64,000 nucleotides of DNA from Panopea generosa. Lineage: Eukaryota > Mollusca > Bivalvia > Adapedonta > Hiatellidae. Every line of letters begins with the position of its first letter. Position 1 is the first letter of the stretch. Location: NCBI GenBank assembly GCA_029582155.1, contig CM055901.1, forward strand, positions 45,289,580 to 45,353,579, written 5' to 3'. Below, piece after piece: positions 1 through 11,522 of this stretch. Both the position numbers and the translations under genes were made by a program. The notes under the pieces are model-generated. The model saw only the letters and a list, made by a program, of their open reading frames with translations, was not told the origin of the DNA and made no database searches.

Positions 1-230
1 GATGTCCTTGGTATTGGCGTGCATTTCATGGCCTGTTTACATGTGTGTGTTGCTATAGTTTCTTTTATCATTGTTGTTATATCGTTCATGCATCACGTTG
101 TCATGCTTTGTATACATGTACGGTTATTACCGTAATAGATATATCTATCTATCTGCCGTGTGTTTGAATGAAATTTGGTTTATAGAAATATTTAGAAAAT
201 TTGTAAGTTGTATGTACATGTAGATCGACG
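1..230. other. Anonymous flank of 32-bp array
   Basis: Repeated at 11293-11522. It contains short TATC and TACATG runs; no gene or RNA is seen. Confidence 0.7.
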
Positions 231-3200
231 GTAGTTCTAAACGGAATCGTTCTGAGAACTTCCTAGTTCTATTCAGAGTCATTGTGAGGACTTCCTTGTT
301 CTATTCAGAGTCATTCTGAAGACTTCCTTGTTCTATTCAGATCCATTCTGAGGACTTCCTAGATCAACTCCGATTTATTCTGAGGACTTCCTAGTTCTAT
401 CTATTCTACTCGGATTCATTATGACGACTTCGAACTTCTACCAGGATTCATTCTGAGGACTTCGTATTTCTATTCAGGGTCATTCTAAGGACTTCCTAGT
501 TATATTCGGAATCATTCTGAGAACTTCCTTGTTCTATTCAGATCCATTCTGAGGACTTCCAAGTTCTATTCGGATTCATTTTGAGGACTTCCTAGTTCTA
601 CTCGGATTCATTATGACGACTTCGAACTTCTACCAGGATTCATTCTGAGGACTTCGTATTTCTATTCAGGGTCATTCTAAGGACTTCCTAGTTCTATTCG
701 GATTCATTCTGAGGACTTCCCCGTTCTATTCAGATTCATTCTGAGTACTTTCAAGTTCTATTCGGATTCATTCTGAGGACTTCCCAGTTTTATTTGAATT
801 CATTCTGAGGACTTCCTAGTTCTACTCAGATTCATTCTGAGAATTTCATACTACTTTTCAGATTCTTTCTGAGGTCTTCCCAGTTCTACTCGGATTCATT
901 ATCAGCATTTCCCATTTCTATTCGGATCCATTCTGAAGACTTCCTAGTTCTATTCTAATTCATTCTGAGGACTTCATAGTTCTTTTCTGATTCATTCTGA
1001 GGACTTCCTAGTTACACTCGGATTCATTCTGAGGACTTCATAGTTCTACTCTGATTCATTCTGAGGACTTCCTAGTCCTATTCGTAGCCATTCTGAGGTC
1101 TTACTAGTTCTATTCGGATCCATTCTGAGTATTTCCTACTCAAGTTCATTCTGAGACCTTCCTATTTCTATTCAGGTTCATTCTGAGGACTTCCTATTTC
1201 TATTCGGATTCATTCTGAGGACTTTCTAGTTCTATTCATTCTGATGACTTCGCAGTTCTATTGGATTCATTCTGAGGACATCCTAGTTCTATTCAGATTC
1301 ATTCTGAGGACTTCCTAATTCTATTCGTAGTCATTCTTATGACTTTCTAGTTCTATTCAGGTTCATTTTAAGGACTTCCTATTTCTTTTCAGATTCATTC
1401 TGATGACTTCGCAGTTCATTCTGATGACTTTCCAGTTCTATTCGGATTCATTCTGAGGATTTCCTAGTTCTACTCATATTCATTCTGAAGGACTATCTAC
1501 TTCTTGTTGGATTCTTTCTGAGGTCTTCCCAGTTTTACTCGGATTCATTATCAGGACTTCCTGGTTCTATTCGGATCCATTCTGAGGACTTCCTAGTTAT
1601 ACTCGGATTCATTCTGAGGACTTCATAGTTCTACTCGTATTCATTCTGAGGACTTCCTAGTCCTATTCGGATCCATTCTGAGGACTTACTAGTTCTATTC
1701 GGATCCATTCTGAGGATTTTCTATTTCTATTATGGTTCATTCTGAGGACTTCCTAGTTCTATTCAGGTTCATTCTGAGGACTTCCTAGTTCTATTCGGAT
1801 TCATTCTAAGGACCTTCTAGTTCTAATCGGATTCATTCTGATGACTTCCCATTTCTATTCGTGTTTATTCTGAGGACTTTCGAGTCCTAATCGGATTCAT
1901 TCTGATGACTTCTCATTTCTATTCGTGTTCATTCTGAGGAATTCCTAGTTCTACTTGGATTCATTCTGAGGACTTCTTAGTTCCATTCGTATTCATTCTG
2001 AAGACTTCCTAGTTCTATTTGGATCCATTCCGAGAACTTCCTATCTTTATTCGGATCCATTCTGAGGATTTCCTAGTTCTAATCAGGTTCAATCTGAGGA
2101 CTTCCTAGTTCTATTCAGATTCATTCTGAGGACTTCCGAGTACTATTCGGATTCATTGTGAGGACTTCCTAGTTTTATTCGGATCCATTCTGAGGACGTC
2201 CTTGTTTTACTCGGAGTCATTCTGAGGACTTCTTAGTTCTATTCGAATTCATTCTGAGAACTTTCTAGTTCTACTCGGATTCATTCTGATGACTTCGCAG
2301 TTCTATTCAGATTGATTCTGAGGACTTCCTAGTTCTACTAGGTTTCATTCTGAGGATTTTATAGATCTACTCGGATTCAATATAAGGACTTTTACTCGAA
2401 TTCATTTTGAAGACTTCCTAGTTCTATTAAGATTCATTCTTAGGTCTTCCTAGTTCTATTCAGATTCATTCTGAGGACATCATAGTTCTATTCAGATCTA
2501 TTCTGAGGACTTCCTAGTTCTATTCGGATTCATTCTGAGGACTTCCCCGTTCTATTCAGATTCATTCTGAGTACTTTCAAGTTCTATTCGGATTGATTCT
2601 GAGGACTTCCCAGTTCTATTCGAATTCATTCTGAGGTCTTCCTAGTTCTACTCAGATTCATTCTGAGAATTTCATACTTCTTCTCAGATTCTTTCTGAGG
2701 TCTTCCCAGTTCTACTCGGATTCATTATCAGCATTTCCCATTGCTATTCGGATCCATTCTGAGGACTTCCTAGTTCTATTCTAATTCATTCTGAGGACTT
2801 CATAATTCTTTTCTGATGCATTCTGAGGACTTACTAGTTACACTCGGATTCATTCTGAGGACTTCATAGTTCTACTCGGATTCATTCTGAGGACTTCGTA
2901 GTCCTATTCGGATCCATTCTGAGGACTTACTAGTTCTATTCGGATCCATTCTGAGGATTTCCTATTTCTATTATGGTTCATTCTGAGGACTATCTAGTTC
3001 TATTCAGGTTCATTCTGAGGACTTCCTAGTTCTATTCGGATTCATTCTAAGGACTTTCTAGTTCTAATCGGATTCATTCTGATGACTTCCCATTTCTATT
3101 CGGGTTTATTCTGAGGACTTTTTAGTTCTAATCGGATTCATTCCGATGACTTCATATTTCTATTCGTGTTCATTCTGAGGATTTCCTAGTTCTACTCGGA

Positions 3201-5509
3201 TTTATTCTGAGGACTTCTTAGTTCCATTCGTATTCATTCTGAAGACTTCCTAGTTCTATTTGGATCCATTCCGAGAACTTCCTAGCTTTATTATCAGGTT
3301 CAATCTGAGGACTTCCTAGTTCTATTCAGGTTCATTATGAGGACTTCCGAGTACTATTCGGATTCATTGTGAGGACTTCCTAGTTTTATTCGGATCCATT
3401 CTGAGGACGTCCTTGTTTTATTCGGAGTCATTCTGAGGACTTCTTAGTTCTAGTCGGATTCATTCTGAGGACTTTCTAGTTCTACTCGGATTCATTCTGA
3501 TGACTTCGCAGTTCTATTCAGATTGATTCTGAGGACTTCCTAGTTCTACTAGGTTTCATTCTGAGGACTTTCTAGCTCTACTCGGATTCAATATAAGGAC
3601 TTTTTACTCGAATTCATTTTGAAGACTTCCTAATTCTATTCAGATTCATTCTGAGGACTTCCTAGTTCTATTCAGATTCATTCTGAGGACATCATAGATC
3701 TATTCAGATCCATTCTGAGGACTTCCTAATTCTATTCAGAGTCATTCTTATGACTTCCTATTGCTATTCAGATTCATTTTGAGGACTTCCAATTTCTTTT
3801 CGATTCATTCTGATGACTTCCCAGTTCTATTCGGACTCATTCTGAGGACTTCCCAGTTCTATTCGAATCCATTCTGAGGACTTCCTAGTTCTATTCGGAT
3901 TCATTCTGAGGACTTCCTAGTTCTATTCGGATCCATTCTGAGGACTTCCTAGTTCTGTTTGGGTTCATTCTGAGGACTTCATAGTTCTATTCATGTTAAT
4001 TCTGAGGACTTCCTAGTTCTATTTGGATTCATTCTGAGTACTTTCTAGTTGTACTCGGATTCATCCTGAGGACTTTCTAGTTCTACTTGGATTCATTCTG
4101 AGGACTTCATAGTTGTATTCGGATCCATTTGGTGGACTTTCTAGTTCTATTAAGAGACATTCTGAGGACTTCCTAGTTCTATTCGGATTCATTCTGAGGA
4201 CTTTGTAGTTCTACTCGGATTCATTCTGATGACTTCCCAGTTCTATTTGAATTCATTCTGAATGCTTCATAGTTCTACCCGGATTCATTCTGAGAACTTC
4301 ACAATGTTATTCGGATTCATTCTGAGGACTTCCTTGTTCTTTTTATATTTATTCTGAGGACTTGCTAGTTCTATTACTCGGATTCATTCTGAGGACTTTC
4401 TATTTCTATTCGGAACCATTCTGAGGACGTTTTAGTTCTACTCGGATTCATTCTGATGACTTTCTAGTTCTAGTCGAATTCATTCTGAGGACTTCATAGT
4501 TCTTCTCAGATTCATTCTGAGGACTTCATAATTCTATTCGGATTCATTCTAAGAACTTCCTTGTTCTTTTCATATTCATTCTGAGGACGTAGTAGTCGTT
4601 TTGAGGACTTCCTAGTTCTATTCGGAACCATTCTGTGGACTTTTTAGTTCTACTCGGATTTATTATGAGGATTTTCTTGTTCTAGTCGGATTCATTCTGA
4701 GGACTTTCTAGTTCTATTCAGATTCATTCTGATGACTTTCTAGTTCTATTCAGATTCATTCTGATGACTTCCTAATTCTGCTAGTATTCATTCTGAGGAC
4801 CTCCTAGTTCTATTCGGATTCATTTTGAGGACTTCCTAGTTCTATTCGGATCAATTCTGAGGACTTCCTAGTTCTATTCGAATTCATTTTGAGGACTTCC
4901 TAGTTCTATTCGAATTCATTCTGAGAACTTCATAGTTATTTTCGGATTCATTCTGAGGACTTCATAGTTCTATTCAGATCCATTCTGAAGACCTCCTAGT
5001 TCTATTCAGATTCATTCGGAGGACCTTATAGTTCTATACAGATTCATTGTGAGGACTTACTAATTCTATTCGGATTCATTCTTATGACTTCCTTGTTCTA
5101 TTCAGGTTCATTCTGAGGACTTTCTATTTTTTTTCGAATTCATTCTGAGGACTTCCCTATTCTACTCGGATTCTTTCTGAGGTCTTCCCAGTTCTACTCG
5201 GATTCATTATCAGGACTTCCCAGTTCTATTCGGATTTATTCTGAGGACTTCTTCGTTCCCTTCGGATCCATTCTGATGACTTACTAGTTCTATTCGGATT
5301 CATTCTAAGGACTTCCTAGTTATACTCGGATTCATTCTGAGAGCTTCATAGTTCTACTCGGATTCATTCTGAGGACTTTCTAGTTCTATTCAGATTCATT
5401 CTCATGACTTCCTAAATCTGCTAGTATTCATGCTGAGGACTTCCTAGTTCTATTCGGATATATTCTGAGGAATTCCTAGTTCTATTCAGGTTCATTATGA
5501 GGACTTCCT
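231..5509 (+). repeat. 32-bp minisatellite array, left copy (~165 units)
   Basis: The monomer is 32 bp and reads roughly GAGGACTTCC, TAGTTCTATT, CGGATTCATT, CT. Units vary by point changes (CTA/CCA/CAT after TTC; ATTC/ACTC; GGATTC/GGATCC/AGATTC) and rare short indels. There is no spacer between units, so this is not a CRISPR array. Long-range structure is visible. The segment around 700-960 recurs near 2530-2790 at an offset of 1826 bp, and 1600-2400 recurs near 2840-3600 at an offset of about 1.2 kb. Most units contain ACTTCC, an ETS-type core on the other strand, though this is expected by chance in some monomers. No open frame of note. Confidence 0.97.
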
Positions 5510-5740
5510 GTGGGTGTGCGTTTGAAACCCTCTCCCCATCCCCCGGACGAAAACCCTCCGAGAATCGATCCAGAACTTCCGGGTCTTGGAAAAGGGTTAC
5601 TAGCCAATAAAGCATCGCAACTCCTCATTGCCCATACTGTTCAAGGGCAGCATGAAGTGGCCTTTCATAAAACTGACTTTGAGAAACGGTGGGCTAAGTT
5701 TATTGACTTGTTTGTTGAAGGGCATCATGTTGAGCAATGA
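5510..5740 (+). pseudogene. Short ORF-like fragment, unknown (left copy)
   Basis: The frame runs 76 codons from a GTG at the array edge to a TGA at 5738. The last 22 residues (ending FVEGHHVEQ) look protein-like, and the middle is rich in Pro and Leu. The right copy (15848-16051) keeps the same frame downstream of a one-base length change and the same stop. Substitutions between copies are not biased to third positions, so there is no sign of selection. I do not recognise a family. It could be a decayed exon or transposon tail, or a chance frame. Confidence 0.25.
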
Positions 5741-5970
5741 CACATGATCGGAATTGTGTTCATAACTTATTGACTTTCCCTCATATGATTTAACCATAAT
5801 ATGTGTGTAATATAAACATATATTAGACACGTTCTCAGTAACATGTTAAATGTTAATGGTAATAAGGAACAGCCCTGTGTAAACACAAGTCAGTTATCTC
5901 TGAATAGAACGTAACGACTGTAATCCACAAGTAACTTGCAAACTGTCTCGCATAAAGTTTTGGGATTAAA

Positions 5971-6194
5971 CAGGGTCTGGACCCAGTTTCGCTAAACATC
6001 TAAACCTAAGATTTTCCTCAACTCAGATTTTTTTAATACTATTTACATTGATACTTATTTACATTGATCATTTTGCATGTTATCTTTTACCATTGAGACA
6101 AGATTGATCAGCTTTGTGATTTAGAAAAATTGATAATTTTGGGTTCAGGAAATTCTGAGCTTGAGATGTTTAGTAGAACAGGGCCCAGGTACCT
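5971..6194. mobile_element. MITE-like inverted-repeat element (left copy)
   Basis: The ends are imperfect inverted repeats built around GCTAAACATCT on the left and AGATGTTTAGTAGAAC on the right, with GGGCCC-like outer bases. The interior is AT-rich and about 150 bp long. No clear target-site duplication was found, partly because the right end abuts a tRNA-like remnant. The superfamily is unassigned. Confidence 0.55.
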
Positions 6195-6302
6195 GAACCC
6201 ACCGGCGACCTCAGCGGCGAAAGGTAATTGGCCATGTGACGGCAGTGTATTAGAAAACTCGGCCACTTGGGACCCTCAGAATACGGCCCGGTGCTAGTAT
6301 GA
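6195..6302 (-). mobile_element. tRNA-derived SINE head remnant, Ser/Leu-like (left copy)
   Basis: Read on the minus strand there is an A-box-like TGGCCGAGTTT and a B-box-like GGGTTCAGGTACC. Between them is the spacing and the CTCACCGCTGAGG-type segment of a tRNA with a long variable arm. It does not fold into a working tRNA. The same remnant is at 16509-16612. Confidence 0.5.
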
Positions 6303-6349
6303 TGTTTGTCACTCGTGTCATCAACACTTTTAAGGGGTCATACGGCAAT

Positions 6350-6695
6350 GTTAATATTGACTTCGAGTTGACGTATCAAACCGATCTTAACACTCATGCA
6401 CGGTTAAACATATGGAAATATTAGTATTGACCTCGAGTTGACGTATCAAACCGATCTTAACTCATGGACGTTCAACCATATGGAAATGTTAATATTGACT
6501 TCGAGTTGACGCATCAAACCGACTATAACACTCATGCACGTTTAACCAAATGGAAATGTTAGTATTGACTTCGAGTTGACGTATCAAACCGATCTTAACT
6601 CATGGACGTTTAATCATATGGAAATGTTAATATTGACATCGAGTTGACGCATGAAACCGACCTTAACACTCATGCACGTTTAATCATATGGAAAT
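6350..6695 (+). repeat. 70-bp tandem repeat, five units
   Basis: About five units of 69-70 bp, each holding GACTTCGAGTTGACG and ATATGGAAAT. In the duplicated segment (16660-16732) only one unit is present, so the number changed after the segmental duplication. Confidence 0.92.
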
Positions 6696-6895
6696 CTTAA
6701 CCTAAGTTATAATATCTTATCATCATATTTAACGAAGTATGATCAGTTATCATAGAGCTGAACGGGTCATAATTTGTTATGTTCAGCATATTACAGGTTA
6801 TGCGGTATATGACATCAAATTTTATTGGTGGAGGAAGATCTCAGAGTAAATGTGACTAAAGCCACCGTCCTTCCGCAAATAACTGGTAAACGTCC

Positions 6896-6995
6896 TCACA
6901 TAGCGTTGTTAGATCAATCTGGGCTCGAACCTATGACTTCAGCGGTGAGAGGTTAGTAATCTTTAGACAACATCGTCAACCATTCGGTCGCAGAG
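6896..6995 (-). mobile_element. tRNA-derived SINE remnant (left copy)
   Basis: The minus strand has a B-box GGTTCGAGCCC preceded by CTCACCGCTGAAGTC, with an A-box-like GAATGGTTGACG upstream. It is a degenerate tRNA-like head, matched at 16934-17034. It is too diverged for a source tRNA to be assigned. Confidence 0.45.
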
Positions 6996-7591
6996 AACAG
7001 AATTATATTCAATATCCCTTAAATATATACAGTTTATCGTTTTACATCGTATAACGAAGTACCTTTGTGCTCGAACTTACAGAGAAAAATAATTGTTACA
7101 TGTATTCCATTTACACAAAAATACGAAACATCAATCTGATAAATGTTCTTTATCAATAAGTTATTCTGATCATACTGAATATGCAGGCATATTGTTCATA
7201 TAATATTTTCAAGAATGAAGCCCGACCTTTAGTGGTAAAAGACATTTGATAATTGCGCACAGGTTTCCAGATCTTTATGTCTTCGGTTTTTCCTGAGCGA
7301 ATCGACCACGTTTTCAAAATATACAATATATTGAAATATTGTTCCTTTAATATATGCCTATTATGTTTAATGCATCTATTTGTATATATGGCCTGTCAAT
7401 GCCACTTTATAAATGCATTTCATAAATCACAAAATCAATGTCAGTTGTTTGTTTGATTTTTTTGTATGGAAAATAGGTAGGACGTCGTGTTACCTTTAAT
7501 CATACAGGTGTGCATTTGTGTTGTTGTTCGACATTGCTTTTTAAAATTTGGGTATCAAACTGCATCATCTTTGGGTGGGATTATAGAGTGG
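6996..7591. other. Anonymous sequence
   Basis: Nothing is recognised. A 67-codon frame at 7253 is present in both duplicate copies, but it lacks any protein signature. Confidence 0.6.
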
Positions 7592-8430
7592 CGGATAGTT
7601 GCCCACCTTTTGCTGTGGGAATGTTTGATTTAATTACAGAAATGTATTCTTGAAATTTTCTAACTTGTCATGTTATGTAAGAATGTTAGTTAAATAGTCA
7701 TGTATATAACATTCTACGCACATTATAATATAAAGTAATCCATCATATATTACATTATAGTCATTTTATGGTACAATAAAATGACATGTTCGTATAACAT
7801 GGTATTTGTGTATCTTTTGATTCCCATTTGCAAAACAAGCTGCATATTGATGTAGTTGGATACTTAGGAGAACTGCATTAAGCAAGCACAAAATATAATT
7901 ATTGTAAATAATTGAGTTTGTGTGGTTAATCAGCCATTGTTGCCGGTATTTAGTTGTCATTGCGTTTAGTACGCACAAAGAAGATATCATGTTACCCCTT
8001 ACCTTCCATTTCCAACACAGAAACTTCAACATATTTTAGCAGTCGCATTTTTCATCAACACGCCACCATCCCTACTTCGCCGCCTGACTTGTAATGAAAT
8101 ACATTCAGATATTGAGTTTGGTAGGTTTATGGCTATAAGTCTATATTATTAATGCAGGAACGGCTGATTGCTTACTTAACATTTCTTATGCCATACGAGT
8201 TGTTTGTTTTTAATCATTATTTTTATGAATTTACACTATTTGTTTTATCTACACGGTGTGGGTGGATAGTTGCCCACCTTTTGCTGTAGGAATGTTTGAT
8301 TTAATTACAGAAATGTATTCTTGAAATTTGTCATGTTATGTAAGAATGTTAGTTAAATAGTCATGTATATAACATTCTACGCACATTATTATATAAAGTA
8401 TTCCATCATATATTACATTATAGTCATTTC
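7592..8430 (+). repeat. Pair of ~170-bp direct repeats, 670 bp apart (left copy)
   Basis: 7592-7769 and 8262-8430 are near-identical, starting GATAGTTGCCCACC and ending at the CATTATAGTCATTT stretch. The same pair occurs at 17629-17801 and 18298-18472, so this local repeat is older than the segmental duplication. The DNA between the pair is anonymous. Confidence 0.85.
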
Positions 8431-8720
8431 TAAAAGTGCGTTATTCCCATAGGTAGTCCTCTTTGGTCTAAATATGCAGAAAAAAACATGGGATTGACCA
8501 GATTGCTTTTTCACAATTTCGATGGTTTGATGGCACTCCTTCATTTTTGACAATTCTGCCCATTTGTTGCAGTGTATCACTACGCATCTTTAAACTGTTA
8601 TAGCATCATCAAACAGTTCCCAATGTCACCCAAACTTTGCAGAAATCGTGAAAATGTTCTAATGTTCCTATATGCACAAAGAAATATGACATTTTATGCA
8701 TTTTTAACAAAAAAATTGTC
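8431..8720 (+). repeat. Interspersed repeat family R, copy 1
   Basis: It contains AAATATGCAGAAAA, CACAATTTCGATGGTT and GCCCATTTGTTGCA, in that order. It is duplicated at 18473-18745. A diverged third copy lies in reverse at 57895-58092. No coding capacity or ends were identified. Confidence 0.75.
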
Positions 8721-9132
8721 CAACCGCTTTACACAGCTCTAATCTCTTTGGCGTAATAAACTTGCTACCGTCAGGTAAGGGAGGTAAGTCTTCAGTGAGA
8801 CATCAAGAGTGCTGTATTAAGCAGGTACAAATACAGTTCATCGTTATTTATACAAACAATGCAATACAACGCATGCATACAGCAATACAGGACTGAACAT
8901 TGAAATAATATTAATATAAAGCCTGTGGTGTCACTCTGATTTAGATATATATATATGATAGGGAGGATCATACGTCTAAGCACTGTAAAATGATGATTCT
9001 CTCTACTGTATATATATATCATATATAAAAAGCATATTTTATTGCTTTAAGGAGGAATATACCTTTTAATTCATTTTACCGTTTACATCACATCCTGTTT
9101 TTACATTCAGTTTCTCTTTGTATACAGTCGTC
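8721..9132. other. Anonymous sequence
   Basis: Nothing recognised except short TATA runs near 8945 and 9010. Compared with the right copy, about 113 bp (18998-19110) are missing near 8976. Confidence 0.6.
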
Positions 9133-9186
9133 TGTTGGCCCTCGATGGCATAAAAAAATGACGCTAAATATGCAATCAATCAATCT
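9133..9186 (+). mobile_element. SINE 3' tail remnant (left copy)
   Basis: CCTCGATGGCATAAAA, then a TGACG segment ending in a short ATCA run. This tail motif also ends the SINE at 10681-10952 (opposite strand) and appears near 20990. The right-copy equivalent is 19255-19306. Confidence 0.5.
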
Positions 9187-9262
9187 TTGTAAACATTTAA
9201 ATGTTTTTAATTAAAAAATAAAACATGTATATTTCTTGTGTTACGTTCTTTCTTGAACCACC

Positions 9263-9465
9263 AGGCCCGATTAGCTCAGTCGGTTACGCATCTTATTATC
9301 AATCTAGGGGTCGTGAGTTCGAATCCCCGCCCGTCAACAGTCTCCGTGATGATTGATATACGACATTATGTCTCACTATCATTCGTCTCTCACCACTGAT
9401 TCAAATGGGAAAGTTATCAATTACTTGCGGAGATGGGTGTGCTCGAGTACTTGTTAACAATTCAT
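9263..9465 (+). mobile_element. tRNA-Lys-derived SINE (left copy)
   Basis: The head begins GGCCCGATTAGCTCAGTCGG, which is close to a eukaryotic tRNA-Lys. The B-box segment is GTCGTGAGTTCGAATCCC. A body follows with CTCCGTGATGATTG, GTCTCACTATCATTCGTC and ACTTGCGGAGATGGGTGT. The same body is found at 19382-19588 (plus strand), 10681-10952 (minus) and 36935-37064 (minus). The acceptor and T-arm pairing are imperfect, so this is a SINE and not a tRNA gene. SINEs depend on a partner LINE for movement. The family is known here only by recurrence within the window. Confidence 0.8.
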
Positions 9466-9653
9466 GGTATACACAGCAGTAAGCACGGACACATGTAATG
9501 GTTCGGATATAGTTTTTTCGTTTTTGAGTAGTTTTTGATACACGAACTCTCTGCTTTTCTTGTTTATTACGTGCAAATAAGGCTTGTCTGCAAACTTACA
9601 TGAATAGCTATTGATATTGTCATGGAATATACATGTATACTGAAATAGTATAC

Positions 9654-9695
<42 letters not shown>

Positions 9696-10456
9696 GTAAT
9701 AATGATAGTGTCCCCTGCGGCGAATGATCTAATTTCCCAAACTTGTTTCGCTGTTTTCTTAGTATATTTGCAGCAAGAGTGTGTAACAAAATAAGCAATA
9801 CAACTACACGACAAATAAGCAATGAGAATATATATAAATTTTTAGATAATTTACTCTACTCGAAAACGCATTATGAGAAGTGATTTAGCTAAAATCAGAG
9901 ATCGTTACTAATAGACGACAGTAAGAAAATAGAGGTGAACCTATTAGAAACCAGACTGGACTAATAAGGCTAAAGATTGCACGACCGAATATCGAAATAT
10001 GAAATCCACAATTGATATGGACTCACACCGATATTTCTACAGTGAAAGTTTAGAAGAGAGAGATGCTTCCTTCCGAGTACATGACTGAAATGGAAGCACA
10101 AGTAGATATGAGAAAACAGTGAGACGACAGATTAAGGCGTTCAGTCCTCCACGACCGGCAACTGAACAATTGAAAAAGGCAACCACATCAGCTTAAGATG
10201 GGTTGACCCCACGTAAATGAGGATTTTAAAATTAGGCTTTTCGCTATACTAGCAAACCGCCAAAATATAGGGGACACTATGTACGGATTTTAACGTCTTT
10301 TATATACACCTGCAAAAACTTTCAGGTGGTTACACAAATTTGCATATATGTATACGTATATTAAACGTATGAATTAATTCTACTTCCGGTCAACTAGAAT
10401 GACGCCCCTTTCAAGACTAACACCTTTAAAAGGGTTTAAATGACCCTATGTAATTG
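9466..10456. other. Anonymous sequence with AAT microsatellite
   Basis: An AAT-type microsatellite sits at about 9653-9703 (longer than at 19779-19815 in the right copy). Otherwise nothing is recognised; leucine-rich minus-strand frames here are artefacts of the microsatellite. Confidence 0.65.
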
Positions 10457-10493
10457 GGACCCGTAATAGCTCAGTGGTCTAGGACGTTAATTT
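10457..10493 (+). mobile_element. Truncated tRNA-like head (left copy)
   Basis: The A-box half of the element that is complete at 20554-20630. The rest has been lost, with the break at a T-run. Confidence 0.55.
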
Positions 10494-10680
10494 TTTTTTA
10501 TACCATTTTTATTTGTCATTTAAACAATTTACTTGTATCAAAACAGTCTGACGATGAAAAAGAAAAAAAAACATTATGACATAGGACATATATCACTTAT
10601 ATACGTGTATTATAAGAATATCAATGTCCATGGTATTTAGGAACCATTAGCTGGTGCCCAACAGCATCGGCTGAGTAAAC

Positions 10681-10952
10681 TTTCATTTTTATGCCATCGA
10701 AGGTTGACGGATGATCAGTTGACTTTACCACTCTTTCCTGTGATTCTGGGAGGTTAACCAGTTTTCGAGAATACCTATCTCCGCAAGTAACTGATAACTC
10801 TTTACTTGACAGCGGTGAGAGACGAATGACAATGAGACGCAATGTCGTACACCAATCATCACGGAGACTGTGGCCGGGTGAGGATTTGAACTCACCATCC
10901 GGCCAAGATTAATAGTCATACGTACTACCGACTGACCTAACCGGTCCCGGGT
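10681..10952 (-). mobile_element. tRNA-Lys-derived SINE, near full length
   Basis: On the minus strand the head starts near 10952 with GACCGGTTAGGTCAGTCGG. The B-box is GGTGAGTTCAAATCC, the body carries CTCCGTGATGATTGG and GTCTCATTGTCATTCGTC, and the 3' end reads CTTCGATGGCATAAAAATG. Its 3' end coincides with the inferred junction of the 10.2-kb tandem units. A SINE end may therefore mark, or have mediated, the duplication breakpoint. Diverged from the copy at 9263 by scattered substitutions. Confidence 0.8.
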
Positions 10953-11292
10953 TAACGAAAAGAAGTATTGTCAAATCAACCAATCGATGAATAGGGCGGG
11001 GTTAGCGGTTAACAATACACAATATATGAAACTACCCAGGAGGAATATTCTCAGCCCTTCTTAACTCGGCAACAACACTGCTGTTCCTTACGCATTTATA
11101 TACACACTAAAAAATACACCAACAAAAGAATAAGCAGAATTAAATTAGAACTTTGATACTTGCAGAACAGCAGAGTTTTAGAACAAATACTCTATGCGTG
11201 CCTCTTACGAAATATAAAACGAAGAAAAAGGTCATTATAGCCGACGTCTTTATAAAGAAAAAAAAGCATAGTTGTTTGTGTTTATTTCTTAT
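10953..11292. other. Anonymous sequence at left end of duplicated unit
   Basis: No match elsewhere in the window; its counterpart for the left copy should lie upstream of base 1. No gene seen. Confidence 0.6.
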
Positions 11293-11522
11293 GATGTCCT
11301 TGGTATTGGCGTGCATTTCATGGCCTGTTTACATGTGTGTGTTGCTATAGTTTCTTTTATCATTGTTATTATATCGTTCATGCATCACGTTGTCATGCTT
11401 TGTATACATGTACGGTTATTACCGTAATAGATATATCAATCTATCTGCCGTGTGTTTGAATAAAATTTGGTTTATAGAAATATTTAGAAAATTTGTAAGT
11501 TGTATGTACATGTAGATCGACG

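Larger units (their letters stand above)
1..10680 (+). repeat. Left copy of ~10.2-kb tandem segmental duplication (cut by window edge)
   Basis: Position 1 onward matches 11293 onward almost base for base, and collinearity holds through 10680/20837 with a few large indels. The window starts inside this copy: the 612 bp that precede the matching point in the right copy (10681-11292) should lie upstream of base 1. Differences from the right copy include a longer 32-bp array, a junction deletion at 5509/5510, five rather than one 70-bp units near 6.4 kb, loss of about 110 bp near 8976, and loss of most of a tRNA-like segment near 10493. No protein-coding gene is recognised inside the unit. Confidence 0.9.

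Noticed and set aside
231-5509. CRISPR-like direct repeats
   Set aside because: Units are contiguous with no unique spacers, and the genome style is eukaryotic; this is a minisatellite. The same applies to all other arrays.
9263-9340. Functional tRNA-Lys gene
   Set aside because: T-arm and anticodon-arm pairing are broken, no proper anticodon loop can be placed, and a SINE body follows directly.
9454-9822. 122-codon minus-strand frame with a long leucine run
   Set aside because: The leucine run is the AAT microsatellite read in one phase; the overlapping frame gives isoleucine. The right copy does not keep the frame.
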